Assembly (NCBI RefSeq): GCF_008386695.1
Contig: NZ_VUOC01000004.1
Coordinates: forward strand, 1,056,327-1,120,326
Reading direction: 5' to 3'
DNA: 64,000 nt
Origin: Chitinophaga agrisoli
GTDB taxonomy: Bacteria > Bacteroidota > Bacteroidia > Chitinophagales > Chitinophagaceae
Part shown: piece after piece, positions 45,442 through 53,589 of the stretch
Position numbering within the stretch: the stretch's first letter is position 1
How the letters are laid out: each line of letters begins with the position of its first letter
Program-made: the position numbers and the translations under genes
Notes under the pieces: model-generated
The model's input: only the letters and a program-made list of their open reading frames with translations
Told to the model about the DNA's origin: nothing
The model's database searches: none

Positions 45442-45915
45442 ATGGCAGAAGATCTCAATATCATAAAGGGTAGTAAAGCGGAACAATACACCTCCCTGAT
45501 CCCGCAGATCAAGGGGCTGATCACCGGGGAACCGGACCTGGTAGCCAACCTGGCAAATGTAGCTGCAGCCCTGAAAGAGCAGTTTGGCTGGTTCTGGACG
45601 GGATTTTATCTTGTAAAGCAGGATGAGCTGGTGCTGGGACCTTTCCAGGGGCCGGTAGCCTGTACCCGTATACAGCTGGGGCGCGGCGTATGCGGCGCCA
45701 GCTGGGCACAGGCGCGCACCCTTATTGTACCGGATGTAGAGCAGTTTCCGGGGCATATTGCGTGCAGCAGCCTTTCCCGTTCAGAGATCGTAGTACCCAT
45801 TATCCGCAACGGCGTGGTAGTGGGCGTGCTGGATGTGGACAGCGAGCAGCCGGATCATTTTGACACTACAGACGCGGAATACCTGGAAGCCATCGTGGCC
45901 TTGCTGGAGATATAA
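45442..45915 (+). CDS. msrC: Free methionine-(R)-sulfoxide reductase (GAF domain, fRMsr)
   Basis: Reduces free methionine-R-sulfoxide with thioredoxin as electron source; small cytoplasmic GAF-fold enzyme. From the ATG at 45442 it has 157 residues, the normal size; the frame is open upstream but the leader residues are not family-like. The three redox cysteines are C74 (VACTRI), C84 (GRGVCG) and C108 (IACSSLS), with spacings 10 and 24, the same as C84, C94 and C118 in the E. coli enzyme. The end VVGVLDVDSEQPDHFD is the typical GAF strand and acidic loop. Single gene; its stop is 2 bp from that of the convergent surface-protein gene. Confidence 0.93.
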   Translation: MAEDLNIIKGSKAEQYTSLIPQIKGLITGEPDLVANLANVAAALKEQFGWFWTGFYLVKQDELVLGPFQGPVACTRIQLGRGVCGASWAQARTLIVPDVEQFPGHIACSSLSRSEIVVPIIRNGVVVGVLDVDSEQPDHFDTTDAEYLEAIVALLEI

Positions 45916-45917
45916 CG

Positions 45918-47507
45918 TTACCGTACCAACGTAACAGTTCCCTGCAGTGTCTGTGGCTGATCATTGCGGTCGTTATAGGTGCATATATATACATATGCCT
46001 CTGCCAGCGAAGGCCGGCCATTATGTATACCATCCCAGCCTTTTTCCGGGTCGTTGCTCTGGAATATGAGCCCGCCCCAGCGGTTATACACGCTGAGTTT
46101 AAAATTGCTGATATCGTCATATACTTTGGGGCGGAAAACATCGTTCGTCCCGTCTCCGTTGGGGCTAAAGGCAGAAGGCATGATGACCAGGCAATGCTCC
46201 CATGGCGATGTGATCTCATTTGCGCCGCTTAACCCGCAGCCATGCTGGTCCTTTATCTCATATTTATAATAACCCGCCGGCAGCTGCAGAAAAGCGCTGT
46301 CCCTTTGCCACAGGCCATTATTGATACGATACTCATATGGCGGCGTGCCGCCCTGCACCAGCGGGATGATCTTACCATTCTGCACCTCCCCGCAACTACA
46401 CGGCTTTACCGTAAGTTGCACGATGGCTAGCTCCGGTGGATCCAGGGCCGGCAAACTATCCAGCAGATTCTCACATCCCTGCTCATCCCTTACGAGTACC
46501 CGGTACATGCCGGATGATAGCGGTCCAAACGCCGGCGTATAGGCGGGATTGGTATTATCTCCCAGGTAATAACGATAAGGCGGTATACCGCCGGTAGTGG
46601 TAATATCTATAAGATTATCCGCATCGCCATAACAGCGGGAGGTGGTGATCTTTGCTTCTGAGTGCAGGCTGGATGCTTTTACAATGGCCTGGCCTTTGGT
46701 GCTGACGCCTTTACTATCCGTAACGGTAACGGTGTAGGTACCGGCGCCCAGGCGTTCCAGGCGCGGTACATTGGCAGGATCGTGATCCCAATGGTAGGTA
46801 TAAGGCGGGGTACCGCCGCCTGCTTTCAGGATAATACTGCCGGTGTTACGCTCCGGACAGGTGATGGTGGTACTGAACTCCAGTTTCAGGCGCTCAAAGA
46901 TGCGGTTGGAGAGATTATCCACCAATACCACCACACCATGATCACTTTTGCTACAGGTATCACTATAACGGGGGCATAATAAGATGTACGTATAATCTGC
47001 GGCAGGGCTAAAGAATGGCGTGTAGCGCTGCCAGGTAGTATCCGTATACTCACCGGATGACCAGAGCAACTCCGTGGTATCGCCGGGCGTATTGCTGCCG
47101 TAAATGGCCAGGTTGCCATAACAGGCGTTATATCCGTAGAGGGAGTCAAAAGCCAGATCGAAATACATGCTATAGTAATGGCCCGCCCGCATTACGCCCT
47201 GCAGTTGCTGGAAGATGCCCTCGTGATACAAAGGCCCGCCGTGCATGCCCAGATAAGTACTGCCATCTGACGGCGGCAATTCCACGCCGTATGTGCCTGG
47301 CTGCAGATCCACCGTGTTGATACCGGACCAGCCGGGTGGCGTGCTGTTCTCCCCGGGCGGCCCTTCCATGGATGGATTGATCAACGGGATATCCTGCGCG
47401 GCAGCGTTGTAGAAAAGACACAACAATAACAGATGCACCAGTACGAAAAAGATATGGTAACGTGCATCCCTGTATTCACATGTGCTCAATTGGCGGCTAA
47501 ACTGCAT
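45918..47507 (-). CDS. Secreted SprB-repeat protein with T9SS type B (CHU_C/gliding-motility) C-terminal domain
   Basis: A 529-residue exported protein. After a somewhat long n-region the signal peptide core is FFVLVHLLLLCLFY (about 20-33), ending NAAAQ. Residues about 38-215 form a jelly-roll-like domain (NPSMEG...PPGWSGINTVD...YLGMHGG), followed by three SprB-type beta repeats with the words GGTPPYTYHWD, GGIPPYRYYL and GGTPPYEYRI (about 232, 309, 392). The last about 85 residues are the type B sorting domain: PSAFSPNGDGTNDVFRPK, VYNRWGGLIFQS, GWDGIHNG and YVYICTY. It is expected on the cell surface or in the medium through the type IX system; adhesion or motility is a usual guess for this group. 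Ligand unknown. Confidence 0.9.
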   Translation of the reverse strand: MQFSRQLSTCEYRDARYHIFFVLVHLLLLCLFYNAAAQDIPLINPSMEGPPGENSTPPGWSGINTVDLQPGTYGVELPPSDGSTYLGMHGGPLYHEGIFQQLQGVMRAGHYYSMYFDLAFDSLYGYNACYGNLAIYGSNTPGDTTELLWSSGEYTDTTWQRYTPFFSPAADYTYILLCPRYSDTCSKSDHGVVVLVDNLSNRIFERLKLEFSTTITCPERNTGSIILKAGGGTPPYTYHWDHDPANVPRLERLGAGTYTVTVTDSKGVSTKGQAIVKASSLHSEAKITTSRCYGDADNLIDITTTGGIPPYRYYLGDNTNPAYTPAFGPLSSGMYRVLVRDEQGCENLLDSLPALDPPELAIVQLTVKPCSCGEVQNGKIIPLVQGGTPPYEYRINNGLWQRDSAFLQLPAGYYKYEIKDQHGCGLSGANEITSPWEHCLVIMPSAFSPNGDGTNDVFRPKVYDDISNFKLSVYNRWGGLIFQSNDPEKGWDGIHNGRPSLAEAYVYICTYNDRNDQPQTLQGTVTLVR

Positions 47508-47696
47508 ACAGCTTTTTATTCAGGCACAGGTCAGGGGTGCATTTTATCGACAATGAAATAATACAGTCGAGCCTGCAATAGGACTATCTAATAATAATAT
47601 ACATATTTTTATTTTACTAATGGTGTTATTTTCCAGTTAATCCGGGAAAAAGGAATAAAATTTGTAACATTCTCAGCCTTAACACAATCCGTACAC

Positions 47697-48437
47697 ATGT
47701 TCTTTTTCCGCAAGCGATCATCTGCCACTTCCCATACTGATCTGTTATCCTTTATGGAAACGGATATCCATTCCCACCTGATACCGGGAGTGGACGACGG
47801 GGTGCAGGATATTGAAACTTCCCTGGCCTATATTGAACAGCTGCAGGAAATGGGCATCCGCAAGATCATTACCACGCCGCATATCATACTGGACCGTTAT
47901 CCTAATTCCGTAGATACACTTACGCCGCCTTATCTGCAGGTAAAAGCAGCGCTAAAGGAAAAAGGCGTGGACCTTCCCTTTTCCTTTGCGGCGGAGTATT
48001 ATATGGACGAGCAGTTTGAACAACTGATCCCCTCTTCCCCGCTGCTTACCCTGCAGGGCAAGCTGATACTGGTGGAGATGTCTTTTATGCAGGCGCCGCC
48101 GCAGCTGCACCAATGGCTCTTCAGCCTGGCGGCACATGGGTACCAGCCGGTGCTGGCCCACCCGGAGCGTTATAATCACTACCATCATCAATACGGCGGA
48201 TATGAGCAGTTAAAGGAATGGGGCTGCCTGTTCCAGATGAACCTGTTATCCATAACCGGATATTACGGCAAACATATCCAGAAGATAGCGGAGAAGCTGA
48301 TGGCCGATAAGATGATCAACTATATTGGCACAGACCTGCACCATTATAAACACCTGGCGGCGATACAGGCCATCAGCAAGGATAAGAAGCTGCGGAAGCA
48401 GCTGGAGGAGTATGGGTTCAAAAACAGGGAGCTGTAA
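47697..48437 (+). CDS. CpsB/YwqE-type tyrosine-protein phosphatase (PHP fold)
   Basis: A 246-residue metal-dependent phosphatase of the PHP superfamily that controls exopolysaccharide export by removing phosphate from the Wzc-type tyrosine kinase. Metal-binding motifs are DIHSHLIPGVDDGVQD (about 22-37), TTPHI (about 60), EYYMDEQF, LAHPERYNHY and the last GTDLHHYKH (about 208). There is no signal peptide; the short basic N-terminus FFFRKRSSATSH is probably a disordered tail. Its place at the end of a 15-kb polysaccharide operon, transcribed towards it, supports this role. The matching kinase is not in the window. The stop abuts that of the convergent glycosyltransferase gene with no gap. Confidence 0.88.
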   Translation: MFFFRKRSSATSHTDLLSFMETDIHSHLIPGVDDGVQDIETSLAYIEQLQEMGIRKIITTPHIILDRYPNSVDTLTPPYLQVKAALKEKGVDLPFSFAAEYYMDEQFEQLIPSSPLLTLQGKLILVEMSFMQAPPQLHQWLFSLAAHGYQPVLAHPERYNHYHHQYGGYEQLKEWGCLFQMNLLSITGYYGKHIQKIAEKLMADKMINYIGTDLHHYKHLAAIQAISKDKKLRKQLEEYGFKNREL

Positions 48438-50084
48438 TTAATCGATCCTGTATACGGCTGTTTTGCCGGAGAGATAGACCAGGTGGAAATTAGGCGGGGT
48501 CAACGGGCTGTTCCGCTGCAGCAGAAAAGCAAATTGCGGCAGCCATTTCCGGGCCGGGCTGTCATATACCAGGTAATCTGCTTTTATGCTATCTATATGC
48601 GGGGCGGTAGGGAAACGCGGTGCATAGCCCTTTATTTTGTTGCTTAACCCTTTGAAGGTAATTATCCCACTCACATCGCCACTGTAATACATGGGCAACA
48701 TGATGAACCCCGTACCCAGGTGATAAGCCCTGCCGGGATGATAGGCCATCAGCGTTTTTGTTTGCAGCTTATCATCCTGTTGTTTGATGGCAGCCGTTAC
48801 TGCCTGGTTTTCCTCCAGGCCAGCCGGATCGTTCAAATATAAGCGCGTGTGGCGAACGGTGTACCCAAGATCCCAACAGAGGGCTACTGCTATTAAGATG
48901 GTGAGGGCCTTTTTTATAAAATTGCTACGAGGCCTTATTGGGTTTTCTTTTGCATGTGAGCCCGCCCCTATTAATTCATAGAACGACCAGGCGCCGTACA
49001 GGATGGCCAGCACCATCCAGCTCAGGAATACTTCTGCAAAAACAAAAGCCTGTGATACCAGCAGCAGGAAAACAACAAAGGTGATGAGCAGGGGCAGCAC
49101 CTTTCTGCTACGCAATACCAACCATCTGTTCCTGCTGCCGTAGTAGAACATGAATAGGCCGCAAGCTACCAGGCAAACTATCGTCACGGCGCCCCCTTTG
49201 TACAGGATAAGGGCGGGGCCGTACACCAGGTTCCGGAAGAAATTACGGAGGTATAAGCCGGGCGCATGCCGGAACACATCTCCCGTTGAATTAAAATGAT
49301 CTATACCTGACCACCACCATTTAAAATTATCCGCCGCAAAGATGCCTGCCCCAATGTTCATGTACTGCCAGGTAGCAAAAGGACTGCCGTTGTGTATGGT
49401 ATTGACGATCCACCAGGGGGCGGAGAGTACAGCAAACCCCAGCAGCACCAGCAGCCCATACCTGACCGCTGTTTTAAATGGATAATACAGGCATAAGGTG
49501 ATCACAGTGGCTGGTATCAGGGCATAGCTGGTATACCGGGTGAGACCCGCCAGCGCACATAGCATACCCAGGAGCAGGTAACGGCGGTTTAAATTGAGGG
49601 GCGGCAGGCCATCGAGGTTCTTTAGCAGTAAAAACAGGGCCGATATAAAAAACAGGGAATCCAGCATATGATCTTCCGCCTGTATGCTTATATGCACAAA
49701 TACGTAGATTACGGCTACCAGGCATTGCGCCAGGCAGCCCGCCGCGCTGCTGCCGGACAGCCAGCGCACAAACCGGTGCACGACATACAATAGCAATGCA
49801 GCCGATATAACGGACACCATTTTTAAGGCGGCGGCACCATCCATAACCCGTGCAAGTAACCCGCCCAGCAGCGGGTATAAAGGCGGCCAGAAATGGGATT
49901 GCCAGCCATGATATCCTTTTCCGCTGTAGATCTCTACCGCGGAAAAATAATGCATGGGACCATCCCAATCCACAAAAAGCTGGTGCTGCACGGCAATTAT
50001 ACCCAGCCCAATAAGATACACCACCGGTATCAGCACACCGTTCAATAACAGTTGCCTGATGCCAGACAAGACGCTGCTGCGCAT
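48438..50084 (-). CDS. GT39/ArnT-like polytopic membrane glycosyltransferase
   Basis: A 548-residue inner-membrane protein of GT-C type with about eleven hydrophobic helices. The first periplasmic loop after helix 1 has the acidic FVDWDGPMHYFSAVEIYSGKGYHGWQSHFWPPLYPLLGG, where the Asp and the WPPLYP stretch are typical of polyprenyl-phosphate-sugar transferases; a second acidic loop AEDHMLDSLFF precedes the next helix pair, and ALAGLTRYTSYALIP is the usual third landmark. A soluble C-terminal domain of about 130 residues follows. It would use a lipid-linked sugar donor on the periplasmic side to decorate the polymer or lipid. Last gene of the EPS operon; 56 bp after the FkbM gene. Confidence 0.78.
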   Translation of the reverse strand: MRSSVLSGIRQLLLNGVLIPVVYLIGLGIIAVQHQLFVDWDGPMHYFSAVEIYSGKGYHGWQSHFWPPLYPLLGGLLARVMDGAAALKMVSVISAALLLYVVHRFVRWLSGSSAAGCLAQCLVAVIYVFVHISIQAEDHMLDSLFFISALFLLLKNLDGLPPLNLNRRYLLLGMLCALAGLTRYTSYALIPATVITLCLYYPFKTAVRYGLLVLLGFAVLSAPWWIVNTIHNGSPFATWQYMNIGAGIFAADNFKWWWSGIDHFNSTGDVFRHAPGLYLRNFFRNLVYGPALILYKGGAVTIVCLVACGLFMFYYGSRNRWLVLRSRKVLPLLITFVVFLLLVSQAFVFAEVFLSWMVLAILYGAWSFYELIGAGSHAKENPIRPRSNFIKKALTILIAVALCWDLGYTVRHTRLYLNDPAGLEENQAVTAAIKQQDDKLQTKTLMAYHPGRAYHLGTGFIMLPMYYSGDVSGIITFKGLSNKIKGYAPRFPTAPHIDSIKADYLVYDSPARKWLPQFAFLLQRNSPLTPPNFHLVYLSGKTAVYRID

Positions 50085-50140
50085 AATTGGGGTACTGTTT
50101 AGACTTAGATCAGCTATACACTAAAATTGGCTTATTATAC

Positions 50141-51019
50141 TTAAATCAGCTTATTCCTTAAATATACTTTTTCTGCTGTTTTAATCCTTTGTTCTACATA
50201 TGGTATATCCCTGATGTAGATCATATTGTGCTTAACGGAAGCCGGCGATGCGATGAGCTTGCGTATGAACGGATCGTAGGTGTAGGGCCGGAAACCGTGC
50301 CCATTCAGCAAAGCGCGCACCTTATCTTCATCATAACCAAAACGCGCGCCTAATCCGTTAAGCTCAATAATAATGGCTTTGAGCGACTGTTTCCTCAGCG
50401 TTTCATCCGCGCCTGCCAGCACGGCCGTCTCAAAACCTTCCACGTCTATCTTCATGATAGCGGGGAACAGGTCTGCCAGTATATGATCCAGGGTATCCAC
50501 TTCTACTTCGATGATATTGTCATCATCTGCGGTAGCAATATGGTTGGCATTACCCAGGTGACTGGTGATGGACACTGTTCCTTTTTCCGCACCCAGCGCA
50601 ATATTGAAAGCGCGTACCCGCCTGGCTATGCTATTGAGCGCAATATTGCGGTTAAGATGGGAAAAAGTAGCGGGGATAGGCTCTACTGCCACTGTATCTG
50701 CCCCCAGGTGGGCTGCAGACAGGATGGTGTACATGCCAATATTGGCCCCTACATCGATAAAAAGGTCTTCCTGCCGCAGGACATGGAGCAGGAAAGCCAT
50801 ATCATTAAATTCGTACAGGCCGCAATACACGGACCCTGTAGCGCTGGTCATACCCTTTTCTACTACCAGTTTAGATTTTGTTGTAAACGAGTAGATGATC
50901 GGGTAAGGCATTAACCTGGCGCCTATCTGCCACTTTACGAAACGGGCCAGGGCGCCAAATTTGTTGCCGCGGTTGAGGGGATGTTCAACGATGAATTTGA
51001 GGGTGTTGATCAGGCTCAT
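50141..51019 (-). CDS. FkbM-family methyltransferase
   Basis: SAM-dependent O-methyltransferase of 292 residues that probably methylates a sugar hydroxyl of the polysaccharide. The SAM-binding motif is FIDVGANIGMYTILSAAHLGADTVAVEPIP (about 88-117), with FkbM-type continuation HLNRNIALN, ALGAEKGTVSI, VEVDTLDHIL and the signature IMKIDVEGFETAVLAGADETL (about 186-206), and IIELNG in place of the final strand. The N-terminal about 60 residues are an uncharacterised helical cap. Cytoplasmic. Member of the EPS operon; spacing 71 bp to the aminotransferase gene upstream. Confidence 0.9.
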   Translation of the reverse strand: MSLINTLKFIVEHPLNRGNKFGALARFVKWQIGARLMPYPIIYSFTTKSKLVVEKGMTSATGSVYCGLYEFNDMAFLLHVLRQEDLFIDVGANIGMYTILSAAHLGADTVAVEPIPATFSHLNRNIALNSIARRVRAFNIALGAEKGTVSITSHLGNANHIATADDDNIIEVEVDTLDHILADLFPAIMKIDVEGFETAVLAGADETLRKQSLKAIIIELNGLGARFGYDEDKVRALLNGHGFRPYTYDPFIRKLIASPASVKHNMIYIRDIPYVEQRIKTAEKVYLRNKLI

Positions 51020-51090
51020 AAAATAGGTTTCATGCAGTTATAAAATGCGTCCCGGACTGCCGGCCGGATATTGATACACAATTGGCAGTA

Positions 51091-52221
51091 TTAATCCCAA
51101 AGGTTATTTATCAGGTCTGTTACGTCTTGTAAGTCCTGTATACTAAGGTTTGATCCACTTGGTAAACATAAGCCGGTATCAAACAGCCTTGCAGCTGTAC
51201 CGTTCACGTAGGCGGGGGCGCCTGCAAATACCGGTTGCAGGTGCATGGGTTTCCATAAGGGCCGGGCTTCTATATTCTCTTTTTCCAGGGCCAGGCGGAT
51301 GGTCTCGCGGGTAATGCCGCGGCTTAGCACCGGATCTACCAGGATAGTGGAGAGCCAGCGGTTGCTGGAGCTGCCCTCCGGTTCTGGTAAAAAACCAACG
51401 CCTGGCAAAGCGGCCAGCTGTTCTACATAATGCGCATAGTTGGCGCGGCGTTGCGCTATGCGGGCCGGCAACACCAGCATCTGTCCGCGGCCTATACCAG
51501 CGCATATATTACTCATACGGTAGTTAAAGCCAATATGGCTATGCTGGTAATGCGGGGCCGGATCCCTGGCCTGGCAGGCCAGGAACCGGGCCATTTTTAT
51601 AAGGTCTTCCTCATTGCCCAGCAGGGCGCCGCCGCCGCTGGTAGTAATGATCTTGTTGCCGTTAAAGCTAAGGATCCCCATGCGGCCCAGCGCACCGCAG
51701 GGCCGTCCCTTATACAGGGAGCCCAATGCTTCTGCCGCGTCTTCTATCACCGGTATATCGTACTTAGCGGCCACCGCCAGGATCTCATCCATTTTTGCGG
51801 GCATGCCGTATAAATGCACGGGGATAATGGCTTTGGGCTTACGGCCTTTTGACAGCCGGTCCTGTATGGCGGTTTCCAGCAGTTGCGGGTCCATATTCCA
51901 GGTATCTTCCTCGCTGTCTATAAACACAGGGGTAGCGCCCTGGTATACGATGGGATTGGCGGATGCGGAAAAGGTCATACTCTGGCAGATAACCTCATCC
52001 CCTTTTTCTACCCCCAGCAGTATCAACGCCAGGTGCAGGGCGGCGGTGCCGGAGGATAATACCGCGGCGTGCCCTGCGCCGGTAAAAGTGGCCAGGTCTT
52101 TTTCAAAACCATCCACATAAGGCCCCAGGGGAGCTATCCAGTTACTATCAAAAACATCTGTCACAAATTCCCGTTCCTTAGTGCCCATATGGGGGGATGA
52201 TAGCCATATCTTTTCTCTCAT
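51091..52221 (-). CDS. DegT/DnrJ/EryC1-family sugar aminotransferase (PglE-like)
   Basis: PLP-dependent aminotransferase of 376 residues acting on a nucleotide-linked 4-keto sugar. The PLP lysine is K190 in SFNGNKIITTSGGG; the cofactor-ring residues are in VLSSGTAALHLAL (54-66) and VIEDAAEALGS (158-168). The C-terminal part with HLQPVF and CLPSGSNL fits the group. With the acetyltransferase and phosphoglycosyl transferase immediately upstream it forms the order PglC-PglD-PglE known from bacillosamine synthesis, so the product is probably a UDP-4-amino-sugar. The dehydratase that makes the 4-keto sugar (PglF type) is not seen in the window. A gap of 113 bp with short repeats precedes it. Confidence 0.92.
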   Translation of the reverse strand: MREKIWLSSPHMGTKEREFVTDVFDSNWIAPLGPYVDGFEKDLATFTGAGHAAVLSSGTAALHLALILLGVEKGDEVICQSMTFSASANPIVYQGATPVFIDSEEDTWNMDPQLLETAIQDRLSKGRKPKAIIPVHLYGMPAKMDEILAVAAKYDIPVIEDAAEALGSLYKGRPCGALGRMGILSFNGNKIITTSGGGALLGNEEDLIKMARFLACQARDPAPHYQHSHIGFNYRMSNICAGIGRGQMLVLPARIAQRRANYAHYVEQLAALPGVGFLPEPEGSSSNRWLSTILVDPVLSRGITRETIRLALEKENIEARPLWKPMHLQPVFAGAPAYVNGTAARLFDTGLCLPSGSNLSIQDLQDVTDLINNLWD

Positions 52222-52284
52222 GGAATTATCAATTTCTAATTATCAATGCAGCGGTTCTGTGGGGCGGGGCCATGCTATGTTTAC

Positions 52285-52317
52285 TATGCCATGCGGTGCG
52301 TGTTATGCCATGCGATG
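52285..52317. repeat. Short direct repeat in the EPS operon gap
   Basis: TATGCCATGCGGTG (52285-52298) and TATGCCATGCGATG (52304-52317) differ in one base. They sit in the 113-bp gap between the PglD-like and PglE-like genes, the widest gap in the operon. Confidence 0.45.
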
Positions 52318-52334
52318 TTTGGTTGGTTACCAGG

Positions 52335-52964
52335 TTATAAAGTATCTGGTACGGCCTGGTTGTATTTGATGATGCGCCCGGGGTTGCCTACGATCACGGC
52401 ATGATCCGGCACATCTGTGATGACTACGGTACCGGCGCCAATGGTGACCCATTTGCCGATGATAAGGCCTTGTATCACACAGGCGCCAATCCCGATCTGG
52501 GTGCCCTCCCCTATCCTTACATTACCTGCCAGCGCGGCGTTGGGAGAAACGTGCACAAAATCGCCCAATACGCAGTCATGATCTATGGAGCAGTTGGTGT
52601 TAAGGATATTGTGTTTCCCTATCACGGAATTACAGTTAATACTTACGCCGGCCATTATTACGGAGCCTTCGCCTACGCGGCTGCGGGCAGAGATATTGGC
52701 GGACGGGTGGATGGCGGTACCGAAGCTGGTGTCCAGCTCGCGCGCTTTCTTTTTACGGATACGGTTGTTACCAATAGAGATGATCACTTGTTTGTCTTTG
52801 GGATATTTAGCGGCGTCAAAGGGCCCCAGCACCGGGTAATCCAATAATTGCTGGCGTGCCGGATCATCATCGAACACGCCTGATATGGTGGCGCCATTGT
52901 TTTCGAGGATCTCTGCGATCACTTTCCCATGGCCGCTGGCCCCTATCAGATAAATGTTGTCCAT
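52335..52964 (-). CDS. NeuD/PglD-type sugar acetyltransferase
   Basis: A 209-residue acetyl-CoA-dependent enzyme that N- or O-acetylates the nucleotide sugar. The start is ATG 52964 (MDNIYLIGASGHGKVI, the family opening); the frame is open to 53054 but that part overlaps the upstream gene. The N-terminal Rossmann-like domain (about 1-78) binds the sugar nucleotide (LIGASGHGK), and the rest is a left-handed beta-helix of hexapeptide repeats (ISARSRVGEGSVIMAGVSI ... GNVRIGEGTQIGIGACV). H129 in SIDHDC corresponds to the catalytic base of C. jejuni PglD. Starts 7 bp after the phosphoglycosyl transferase stop, so cotranscribed. Confidence 0.92.
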   Translation of the reverse strand: MDNIYLIGASGHGKVIAEILENNGATISGVFDDDPARQQLLDYPVLGPFDAAKYPKDKQVIISIGNNRIRKKKARELDTSFGTAIHPSANISARSRVGEGSVIMAGVSINCNSVIGKHNILNTNCSIDHDCVLGDFVHVSPNAALAGNVRIGEGTQIGIGACVIQGLIIGKWVTIGAGTVVITDVPDHAVIVGNPGRIIKYNQAVPDTL

Positions 52965-52971
52965 AATTAAT

Positions 52972-53589
52972 TTAAATAACAGTATTACCGGTAAACTTCT
53001 GCATAGTGGCATGTCCTTCCTGACTGATCCCTTCTGAGCGGAAAACCCTGGCAATGGTTAACCACATTATCTTCAAATCCAGGCGCCAGCTCACATTATC
53101 CGCATACCACACATCGTATTCAAATTTCTGTTCCCAGCTGATGGCATTCCTGCCATTCACCTGTGCCCAGCCGGTGATGCCGGGACGTACATTATGCCGC
53201 CTGCGCTGCTGCGGGTTATAAAGCGGCAGGTATTCCACCAGCAGCGGCCGGGGGCCTACCAGGCTCATATCGCCCCTGAGCACATTGAGCAGCTGCGGTA
53301 TCTCATCCAGCGATGTTCTGCGCACCAGGGCGCCCAGGGCGGTAAGGCGCTGCTCATCCGGCAACAGCTCTCCGCGTGCATTCCGCTGATCCGTCATGGT
53401 GCGGAACTTAATAACGCGGAACACCCGGCCCTGCAGCCCGGGCCGTTGCTGAAAGAAGAAGGGCTTACCGCTGTTGTTAAACCATAACAACAGCGTTAGC
53501 ACCAGCCATACCGGCGATAGCAGGATGAGGGCTACCAACGCCAGCAGCCTGTCCAGCAGTGGTTTTATGATATTGTTATACCCATGCAT
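52972..53589 (-). CDS. Phosphoglycosyl transferase, PglC-like (bacterial sugar transferase)
   Basis: A 205-residue monotopic membrane enzyme that moves a sugar phosphate from UDP-sugar to undecaprenyl phosphate, the first membrane step of the glycan. A single re-entrant hydrophobic segment (about 12-36, with the helix-breaking SPVW) is followed by the soluble domain: FFFQQRPGLQGRVFRVIKFRTM, RRTSLDEIPQLLNVLRGDMSLVGPRP with the catalytic dyad D95-E96, and NVRPGITGWAQVNGRN. Length is that of the small PglC class, without the long N-terminal membrane domain of WbaP. Its start overlaps the preceding GT4 gene by 14 bp. Together with the next two genes it suggests a diacetamido sugar at the reducing end. 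Confidence 0.93.
   Translation of the reverse strand: MHGYNNIIKPLLDRLLALVALILLSPVWLVLTLLLWFNNSGKPFFFQQRPGLQGRVFRVIKFRTMTDQRNARGELLPDEQRLTALGALVRRTSLDEIPQLLNVLRGDMSLVGPRPLLVEYLPLYNPQQRRRHNVRPGITGWAQVNGRNAISWEQKFEYDVWYADNVSWRLDLKIMWLTIARVFRSEGISQEGHATMQKFTGNTVI

Noticed and set aside
52965-53054. Extension of the acetyltransferase into the phosphoglycosyl transferase gene
   Set aside because: Would overlap the upstream gene by 83 bp; MDNIYLIGASGHGK is the proper N-terminus.
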